From assembly GCA_021772705.1 (NCBI GenBank), contig JAJFLN010000298.1, forward strand, positions 1-5,243: 5,243 nt of DNA, read 5' to 3'. Below are positions 1-5,243 of this stretch, in pieces. Positions within the stretch are counted from its first letter, which is position 1. Each line of letters begins with the position of its first letter. The position numbers and the translations under genes are program-made. Source of the stretch: Candidatus Cloacimonadota bacterium (GTDB lineage: Bacteria > Muiribacteriota > UBA6191 > JACPRK01). Below the pieces are notes generated by a model. That model made no database searches. It was given only the letters and a program-made list of their open reading frames with translations, and was not told the DNA's origin.

Positions 1-1151
1 CCTACCTGCAGCTGGGTGATGGCTACTGGAAACCGGAGCAGGTGTTGACCATCTGGAACGAGTCCTCCACGGGCCGGATTCCGGTCAGAGGAATGGGGTA
101 CGGTGGCCCTTTCAAGGGAACCGGCTTCGACGGAATCTGGACCGACATGTCCGAGATCGTCCGTCCCACCCGGGACGGCATTCACGGCCGGGAGTACATC
201 TCCACGGCCGTGGACATCGGGACAGAGCCGCTGCCCCTGGGAACGCCGGACCAGTGGGAGGCGGCCAGGCAGCCGGTCTACCCCATCCCCCTCCCCATCG
301 TCTTTCAGGCCCTGCCGGCACATCTCACGGGCCGCCCCGTGCTGGAGGCGCTGGCCGACGCGGCGGCACGGACTGGCACCCTGGTCTTCATAGACGCCCA
401 GGACTGGGACGATGACCTCCTACCCCATTTCCGGAACCTGGCCCCGACCGTCGATGTCGAGGCCGCTGGCACGGAACACTGGCCTCCTCGGCCGCAGATT
501 CAGGAATGGCGGGGCACGGCGGACCAGCCCCATCCTCCCCTGCGGCTCACCTACGAGTACCCGGAGACTCTCTGGAGCTTTCGGGTCTGGATGCAGCCGG
601 GATTCGAAGATCGGGTCGTCAACCTCGTCCGGGAGGGCGCGACCTGTGTGCATCTCCGGGCCGACCTTCACGGCCGCGAGTGGAACAGTGACAGCCCCCG
701 ATCCCTGACCGAGATGATCCGCTCCGTTCACTGCCGCCTGGTGGCAGAGAACCTGCGGGACCGGGTCACCCTCATCGTCGGCGGCGGGATCATTGCTGCG
801 GAGCACGTGCCCAAGGCGATCCTCTGCGGGGCCGATTTGGTGGCCCTCGACACTGCCGCTCTGGTGGCCCTGCAGGTGGAGTGGTCCGGTCAGCTTCAGC
901 ACCAGGATCTCGCCTCCCTTCAGGTCCCTCGATTCGAGCCGGAGTGGGCCGTCCAGCGCCTGATGAACCTGCTCTGTGCATGGCGGGATCAGCTGCTGGA
1001 GATCCTGGGAGCCATGGGGTTGAGAGACGTCAGGCGACTTCGCGGGGAAGTGGGGCGAGCGATCTTCGCCGACGAGATGGAGCGGGAGGTCTTCGAGCCC
1101 ATCTTCGGCAAGAAGAAGCAGACCGACCAGGAGAATCAGAGCGATGTCTGA
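1..1151 (+). CDS. Divergent glutamate synthase FMN-domain-like protein (5' end outside window)
   Basis: The frame is open from the left edge (first full codon at 3). The GTG at 42 is unlikely to be the start, because the family-like sequence YLQLGDGYWKPEQ precedes it without a stop. 382 residues are visible. Counting the codon at 42 as residue 1, the C-terminal half aligns collinearly with the next gene's product: GGGI at 247-250 and GAD at 263-265 match its SGGI and GAD, and PEW at 300-302 plus the following helix (N, W, EIL, LRG, ERE) match its C-terminus. The STGEGGYP, GAKPG-GG and GGYGGTGA motifs are absent, replaced for example by an acidic DAQDWDDD at 118-125. The four-cysteine cluster is also absent; that region is about 8 residues shorter. 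The N-terminal stretch with DGIHGREYIST (45-55) appears specific to this subfamily. I infer a TIM-barrel paralogue that probably neither binds an Fe-S cluster nor catalyses glutamate synthesis; a structural or regulatory role is possible. No signal peptide or membrane segment is visible. Confidence 0.8.
   Translation, partial: YLQLGDGYWKPEQVLTIWNESSTGRIPVRGMGYGGPFKGTGFDGIWTDMSEIVRPTRDGIHGREYISTAVDIGTEPLPLGTPDQWEAARQPVYPIPLPIVFQALPAHLTGRPVLEALADAAARTGTLVFIDAQDWDDDLLPHFRNLAPTVDVEAAGTEHWPPRPQIQEWRGTADQPHPPLRLTYEYPETLWSFRVWMQPGFEDRVVNLVREGATCVHLRADLHGREWNSDSPRSLTEMIRSVHCRLVAENLRDRVTLIVGGGIIAAEHVPKAILCGADLVALDTAALVALQVEWSGQLQHQDLASLQVPRFEPEWAVQRLMNLLCAWRDQLLEILGAMGLRDVRRLRGEVGRAIFADEMEREVFEPIFGKKKQTDQENQSDV
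1129..1134 (+). promoter_or_regulatory. Shine-Dalgarno AGGAGA for the FMN-domain gene
   Basis: AGGAGA ends 9 bases before the ATG at 1144 and lies inside the 3' end of the preceding gene. It decides the start in favour of 1144 over the in-frame ATG at 1183, which has only pyrimidine-rich sequence before it. The start and the upstream stop share ATGTCTGA, an arrangement typical of translational coupling. Confidence 0.75.
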
Positions 1152-2463
1152 GAGCCGAGCGAGTCGTGCCGCCGGTCTGACTATGGCCCGACACATCGAC
1201 CACATGCGCCATGGTCTCTCCCACGTGGCCACCCGTGACTATCATCCTCCCAGCGCCGTCGGGAACCTGAGATGGACGGAGGACCTGCTCCTGAGCACCT
1301 ACGAGCAGGCCGCCACGGGCCGGCCCCCGTTGTCAGGCCGGGAGTACCGCGTCGGACGGAGCGGCGGCGGCTTCGACAAGATCCACTTCCTGTTTCCCCG
1401 AGGTACCCGGAGTCCCGACGCCTCGAACCTGGAGCCCGATCTCTCCCTGATCTTGAATCGCCGGGAGACGGGACCGGACATCCGGATGCCTCTGCCGGTC
1501 TACGGAGGCGGCTTCTCCTTCGGCTCCGTCGGCATCAACGTGATGCTCGCCAGAGCCATGGCAGCCAGACATCTGGGTAGCTTCACCTCCACCGGCGAGG
1601 GCGGCTATCCCACGCCACTGAGGGCCTACGAGGAGAGCGTGATCACCCAGATCGCCACGGGCCTCTTCGGCGTCCACGAGGAGAACCTGATCTGCGCACC
1701 GATCCTGGAGATCAAGTACGCCCAGGGCGCCAAGCCCGGCCTGGGAGGACACCTGCTCGGCAACAAGGTCACGGCCGACGTGGCCGGAATGCGAGGCTCC
1801 GTCCCCTGGGTCAGCCTCTTCTCCCCCTTCCCCTTCCACAGCGTCTACTCCGTCGAGGATCACCGGAAGCACGTGGACTGGCTCCGGACCGTCAATCCTC
1901 GGGCCGCCATCTCCGTCAAGGTTTCCACTCCCACCGATGTGGACATGGTCGCCGTCGGCATCTACCACGCCGGGGCCCACATCATCCATCTCGACGGCGG
2001 ATATGGCGGCACCGGCGCGGCGCCGGAGATCGCCAAGAAGAACATCGCCATGCCCATCGAGTACGCCATCCCCAAGGTGCATCGAACGCTCATCGAGGAG
2101 GGCATCCGGGACGAGGTGGTGCTGATGGTCAGCGGAGGGATCCGGACCGCATTCGACGTGGCCAAGGCCATCGCCATGGGCGCCGATGGCTGCGTCATAG
2201 GCTCCAGCGAACTGGTGGCCATGGGGTGCACCCAGTGCAAGAACTGCGAGACCGGCCGAGGCTGCCCTTTCGGCCTCACCACAACGGATCCGGAGCTCAT
2301 TCGGCTGATCGACCCCGAGTGGGGGGCCGAGCGCATCGTCAACATGTACAGCTCCTGGCAGATTCAATGGCGGGAGATCCTGCGCCGCCTGGAAGTGCCG
2401 AGCATCGCCGCCCTTAGAGGCCGGACGGACCTGCTCTGCCACGAGGACTTCGAACGTGAATGA
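1144..2463 (+). CDS. Glutamate synthase FMN/Fe-S domain protein (GltB2-like, stand-alone)
   Basis: This is the synthase domain of glutamate synthase as a stand-alone 439-residue cytoplasmic protein. In the family it combines ammonia with 2-oxoglutarate and reduces the iminoglutarate to glutamate on FMN, with electrons arriving through an Fe-S cluster. Visible motifs in order are STGEGGYP (149-156), the signature QGAKPGLGGHL (194-204), SPFPFHSVYSVED (227-239, cf. SPPPHHDIYS in GltB), SVKV (257-260), DGGYGGTGAAP (284-294), SGGIRT (330-335), GADG..IGSS (346-355) and cysteines C362, C365, C368 and C374 before PFG. The usual central GltB domain and C-terminal GXGXG domain are absent; the N-terminal ~115 residues replace the former. 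ATG at 1144 is preferred over Met14 (1183) because AGGAGA lies 9 bases upstream, whereas nothing similar precedes 1183. It overlaps both neighbours by 8 bases. An alternative within the superfamily is an N-methylglutamate synthase MgsC-type protein. The domain is certain; the exact substrate is less so. Confidence 0.93.
   Translation: MSESRASRAAGLTMARHIDHMRHGLSHVATRDYHPPSAVGNLRWTEDLLLSTYEQAATGRPPLSGREYRVGRSGGGFDKIHFLFPRGTRSPDASNLEPDLSLILNRRETGPDIRMPLPVYGGGFSFGSVGINVMLARAMAARHLGSFTSTGEGGYPTPLRAYEESVITQIATGLFGVHEENLICAPILEIKYAQGAKPGLGGHLLGNKVTADVAGMRGSVPWVSLFSPFPFHSVYSVEDHRKHVDWLRTVNPRAAISVKVSTPTDVDMVAVGIYHAGAHIIHLDGGYGGTGAAPEIAKKNIAMPIEYAIPKVHRTLIEEGIRDEVVLMVSGGIRTAFDVAKAIAMGADGCVIGSSELVAMGCTQCKNCETGRGCPFGLTTTDPELIRLIDPEWGAERIVNMYSSWQIQWREILRRLEVPSIAALRGRTDLLCHEDFERE
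2443..2447 (+). promoter_or_regulatory. Shine-Dalgarno GAGGA for the fusion gene
   Basis: GAGGA ends 8 bases before the GTG at 2456 and lies within the final codons of the FMN-domain gene. It supports the non-ATG start. The shared bases GTGAATGA contain the start of one gene and the stop of the other, so ribosomes finishing the upstream gene can reinitiate here. Confidence 0.7.
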
Positions 2464-5095
2464 CGCATTGACGCAGCGTGTGACGCAGATCGTGGACTCC
2501 CGAAAGCACCTGATCGGGGGCACCCATGAACCGGTCAAGAAGGCGGAAGGCGAGGGCGGCTGCGGTGTTCTGGGCCTGGCGTCGACCCTGCCCATCCCTG
2601 GCCGCCACCTGCACCGGCCTCTGAATCAGATGTGCAATCGAGGCAACGGCAAGGGAGGCGGGATCGCCGCCGTCGGACTCGACCCTGTCCAGCTCGGCGT
2701 GGATCGCAAGACCCTGGATGATTGCTACCTGATCCAGATCGCCTGCCTCGACCCGGAAGCCCGAGGCGAGGCGGAAGCCCGGTTCCTGGAGCCCGCCTAC
2801 GACCTGGTTCACGCCAGCAAGCTGGCCTCTCTGGCCGACTTCCGGGAGGTGGAGGACCTGGAGGTAGAGCCTCCCGTCATCTGGCGATACTTCGCCAGGC
2901 CCCGCCCGGAGGCCCTGGAACGATTCGCCGAGGAGCGGTCCTTGACGGAGTTGCCGGAGGGAGAGCTGGCCGATGAGTTCGTGTTCCAGACCTCCTACGG
3001 CCTGAACCAGGCGCTCTACGCCTCCCTGGGTGAGAAGCGGGCCTTCGTCCTCTGTCACGGCAAGGACATGCTGGTGATGAAGATCGTCGGCTTCGCAGAG
3101 CAGGTCATCCGGTACTACCGGCTCGAGGACACGACGGCCCACGTCTGGATCGGCCATCAGCGGTATCCCACCAAGGGTCGCGTCTGGCATCCCGGCGGCG
3201 CCCACCCCTTCGTCGGTCTCAACGAGGCCCTGGTTCACAACGGCGACTTCGCCAACTACACCTCCATTTGCGAGTACCTGGCCCAGCGGAACCTGGCCCC
3301 CTTGTATCTGACCGACACGGAGGTGGCCGTCCTCCTCTTCGACCTCTGGAGCCGAACCTACCGGTACCCAGCAGAGCTGCTCATCGAGTCCCTGGCCCCG
3401 ACGACGGAGCTCGACTTCGACCGCCTCTCGGAGGACAAACAGCACATCTATCGAACACTGCAGTCGGCCCATATCCACGGCTCTCCAGATGGACCCTGGT
3501 TCTTCATCGTCGCCAGGAACGGCGGCTCGGCCCGAGGCTTCGAGCTGCTGGGAATCACCGACACCTCAATGCTACGGCCCCAAGTCTTCGCCATCCACGA
3601 TGGCCCCGTGCAGATCGGCCTCATCGGTTCCGAGCGGCAGGCCATCGACGCCCTCCTGGAGGAGGTGTCCGTCGAGGATGAGCGGGTCTGCCCCGTCGCC
3701 GATGTCTACTGGAACGCCCGGGGCGGCAGCCACACTGACGGGGGAGCATTTGCCTTCTCCGTGGAGAAGACCGACTCCGGTCTTGAGCTGATCTGCCGGG
3801 ACAAGTTCGATCGCCCCGTTTCGCTTCCCCCTTCCCCGGACGGACCAGCTCGAGGTTCCACGACATCGCCCTCTGCCGAGCGGGTAGAGGCTGTTGCCGC
3901 CCTCTTCGACCAGGAGTCCCAAGAGTTGCCGCCAGAGCCCTTCCTCGCTGCCGCCCACCGTGGGATGGAGGACTGGGACTACTCCGAGCTGGACCTGCTG
4001 CTTCAGTTCCTCTCCACCCGGTGTCGGGCCTCGGAGGCCTCCAGGCGGGACAGAATGCGGGGAAAACTCCGCCGCAGGCTGCTGGCCCTCCTGAACCGGC
4101 GAACCGACACGGGGCGGCTGCGGCCCAACTGGCGGCAGCACAGGATTGAAGCGGCTCTGAGCGCCCTGTTCGACACACCTCCCACCCTGGGCGCTGCTGA
4201 TTGCGGTGAGACGGATCGCCGTCTCGATTCCCGGCTCTTCGACGGCATAATCCCCGGCCTCCCAGGACCAGACCGACCCGATTCGGTACTCTACATCGAC
4301 GCATCCCTGTTTCCACCGGAGGGTGATCGCGGCGTCGCCCGCGCCGTGGTGGAGGCCTACAAGGCCGGATGGAAGCACCAAGTCCTTCATCGATGCCGGG
4401 GTCAGCGGTTCGTCGGCGCCGGAGTCGGCCCTGCCTCCGGCGATCTCACCATCGACGTGGTCGGCCGCTCCGGTGACTACCTCGCCTCGGGGCTCGACGG
4501 AGCGAACGTCGTCGTTCACGGCAGCGGCCAGGACCAGCTGGGCCAGATACTGACGGCGGGGCAACTGGTGATCCACGGCGACGTGGGCCAGGCTTTCATG
4601 TACGGTGCCAAGGGCGGTCGCGTGTTTGTCCTTGGGAACGCTGCCGGCCGTCCGCTGATCAACGCTGTGGGCTGTCCCAAGGTCGTCATCAACGGGACCT
4701 GTCTGGACTACCTGGCGGAGTCCTTCATGGCCGGCGACCCTCTGTCCGGTGGAGGCTATGTCGTGCTCAACGGTTTCAGGATCGACAACCGAGGCCAGGT
4801 CCACCCGCTGGATGCGCCCTATCCGGGCAGCAATCTGTTCTCTCTGGCCTCCGGCGGCGCCCTCTACGTCAGGGATCCCCTCCACAAACTGGACCCTCAT
4901 CAGCTCAACGGCGGACGGTTCGGCGACATGACCGACCGGGACTGGAACGAGATTCACCCCCTGCTGCAGGAGAACGAGGGCCACTTCGGGATTCCGGTTC
5001 ACACCCTCCTGACCGTGGACGGACAGCTGCAGAAACCACAGGATGTATATCGCAAGATCGTCCCGATCCGCACGAAGGCGCTGGAGGGACACTGA
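2456..5095 (+). CDS. Class II glutamine amidotransferase - GXGXG fusion (GltB1-GltB3-like)
   Basis: This 879-residue protein joins two glutamate synthase domains that are normally separated by the FMN domain. The N-terminal domain (about 36-450) is an Ntn-type glutaminase that would release ammonia from glutamine. Its proposed nucleophile is C36 in EGGCGVLG, followed by RGNGKGGGIAAVGL (62-75), GHQRYPTKG (233-241, substrate-binding Arg236), HNGDFANY (261-268, oxyanion-hole N262/G263) and TDTEV (286-290). The long Cys-to-Arg spacing (~200) fits glutamate synthase rather than PurF or GlmS. Residues 1-35 would be a propeptide, as in GltB. A variable linker follows (about 450-605): Pro/Ser-rich, then an Arg-rich helical stretch (522-563). 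The C-terminal part (about 605-860) is the GXGXG beta-helix, with glycine-rich turns near G682, G702 and G721 and the conserved stretch GNAAGRPLINAVG (727-739). The start is GTG at 2456, with GAGGA 8 bases upstream; the next Met (59) lies beyond the catalytic Cys. The partner is presumably the FMN protein encoded just upstream. Confidence 0.93.
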   Translation: MNDALTQRVTQIVDSRKHLIGGTHEPVKKAEGEGGCGVLGLASTLPIPGRHLHRPLNQMCNRGNGKGGGIAAVGLDPVQLGVDRKTLDDCYLIQIACLDPEARGEAEARFLEPAYDLVHASKLASLADFREVEDLEVEPPVIWRYFARPRPEALERFAEERSLTELPEGELADEFVFQTSYGLNQALYASLGEKRAFVLCHGKDMLVMKIVGFAEQVIRYYRLEDTTAHVWIGHQRYPTKGRVWHPGGAHPFVGLNEALVHNGDFANYTSICEYLAQRNLAPLYLTDTEVAVLLFDLWSRTYRYPAELLIESLAPTTELDFDRLSEDKQHIYRTLQSAHIHGSPDGPWFFIVARNGGSARGFELLGITDTSMLRPQVFAIHDGPVQIGLIGSERQAIDALLEEVSVEDERVCPVADVYWNARGGSHTDGGAFAFSVEKTDSGLELICRDKFDRPVSLPPSPDGPARGSTTSPSAERVEAVAALFDQESQELPPEPFLAAAHRGMEDWDYSELDLLLQFLSTRCRASEASRRDRMRGKLRRRLLALLNRRTDTGRLRPNWRQHRIEAALSALFDTPPTLGAADCGETDRRLDSRLFDGIIPGLPGPDRPDSVLYIDASLFPPEGDRGVARAVVEAYKAGWKHQVLHRCRGQRFVGAGVGPASGDLTIDVVGRSGDYLASGLDGANVVVHGSGQDQLGQILTAGQLVIHGDVGQAFMYGAKGGRVFVLGNAAGRPLINAVGCPKVVINGTCLDYLAESFMAGDPLSGGGYVVLNGFRIDNRGQVHPLDAPYPGSNLFSLASGGALYVRDPLHKLDPHQLNGGRFGDMTDRDWNEIHPLLQENEGHFGIPVHTLLTVDGQLQKPQDVYRKIVPIRTKALEGH

Positions 5096-5243
5096 CCTAT
5101 CGGCGCCGGCCCTTGCGGGCGCCGGGCGGGGTGCAGCTTTCTCGTGATCTTGCACAGGAGCAAGCTCCCGCCCCGTGCGCCCCATCTGTCGAGGGGCCTG
5201 AAGGCGAGCAGAGATCGGGGGACACACGACTGGACCCGAACTC
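5096..5243. other. Non-coding tail downstream of the operon
   Basis: No convincing gene is visible. Besides the GC-rich hairpin at its start, it holds a small inverted repeat, CTTGC (5149-5153) with GCAAG (5160-5164) around a 6-base loop. A plus-strand frame from GTG 5144 stays open to the right edge but has no ribosome binding site and encodes an Arg-rich, featureless peptide. I see no promoter-like boxes on either strand. Confidence 0.5.
5101..5124 (+). terminator. GC-rich hairpin after the operon, possible terminator
   Basis: Six bases after the fusion gene's stop, CGGCGCC (5101-5107) pairs perfectly with GGCGCCG (5118-5124) around a 10-base loop. An alternative fold shifts the stem to CCGGC/GCCGG with a small bulge. 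The position suits transcription termination. However, the stem is followed by GGCGGGGTGCAGCTTTCT rather than a run of T, so intrinsic termination would be weak. It could instead be an mRNA 3'-end stabilising hairpin acting with Rho. Confidence 0.4.

Noticed and set aside
42..44. GTG as the true start of the first gene
   Set aside because: The frame is open to the left edge and codes for plausible protein before the GTG. No Shine-Dalgarno with good spacing is evident, so the gene is treated as truncated by the window.
2456..3820. Amidophosphoribosyltransferase, GlmS or asparagine synthetase amidotransferase domain
   Set aside because: The ~200-residue distance from Cys36 to the GHQRYPTKG motif and the attached GXGXG domain fit glutamate synthase. 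No phosphoribosyltransferase, SIS or AMP-forming domain follows.
1144..5095. N-methylglutamate synthase (mgsABC-like) operon
   Set aside because: The superfamily is shared, but here the amidotransferase and GXGXG parts are fused, the amidotransferase keeps a full glutaminase site behind a GltB-like propeptide, and no methylamine-pathway gene is visible. It is not fully excluded.
5149..5164. CTTGC/GCAAG hairpin as a second terminator
   Set aside because: The stem is only 5 bp and no T tract follows, so it is no better than chance in this sequence.
3572..5227. 551-codon open frame on the minus strand
   Set aside because: It lies antisense to the well-supported fusion gene and shows no recognisable motif. 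Long antisense frames are expected with strongly GC-biased third positions. The same holds for minus-strand frames at 420-1232, 1333-2595 and 2414-3478.
5144..5243. Start of a new plus-strand gene running off the right edge
   Set aside because: No ribosome binding site precedes the GTG, the peptide is Arg-rich without motifs, and the frame is too short to judge.

Overview
The window is a dense, GC-rich stretch of bacterial-type DNA. Codon third positions are mostly G or C, which also keeps long antisense frames open. All three genes are on the plus strand. They form one tight operon segment whose products are all related to the large (alpha) subunit of glutamate synthase. There are no RNA genes, mobile elements, CRISPR arrays or obvious signs of horizontal transfer. 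The host cannot be named from the sequence. A GC-rich, possibly anaerobic or thermophilic lineage such as Chloroflexota or a deltaproteobacterial group is a guess from remembered similar proteins.

Layout. (1) Positions 1-1151 hold the 3' part of a gene that enters from the left edge. It encodes a divergent relative of the FMN-binding glutamate synthase domain that has lost the FMN-loop, glycine-rich and iron-sulfur cysteine motifs. (2) Positions 1144-2463 encode a complete 439-residue glutamate synthase domain (GltB2-like, COG0069 type) with those motifs intact. (3) Positions 2456-5095 encode an 879-residue fusion of a class II glutamine amidotransferase domain (GltB1-like) and a GXGXG beta-helix domain (GltB3-like). 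(4) Positions 5096-5243 are a non-coding tail with GC-rich inverted repeats, possibly a transcription end. The genes overlap by exactly 8 bases at both junctions, and each downstream start has a Shine-Dalgarno sequence inside the preceding gene. Translation is therefore probably coupled and the products probably made in fixed proportion.

How they may work together. In canonical GltB one chain runs amidotransferase - central domain - FMN/Fe-S synthase domain - GXGXG domain. Here the synthase domain is a separate protein, and the two flanking domains are joined to each other. A working enzyme would have to assemble from separate chains: the fusion protein would release ammonia from glutamine, and the FMN protein would add it to 2-oxoglutarate and reduce the product to glutamate. 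The degenerate first protein is a candidate structural or electron-input partner. No NAD(P)H-oxidising beta subunit (GltD-like) lies in the window, so the electron donor is unknown. The most interesting point is the pairing of an apparently inactive FMN-domain paralogue with an intact one in a rearranged, split glutamate synthase.
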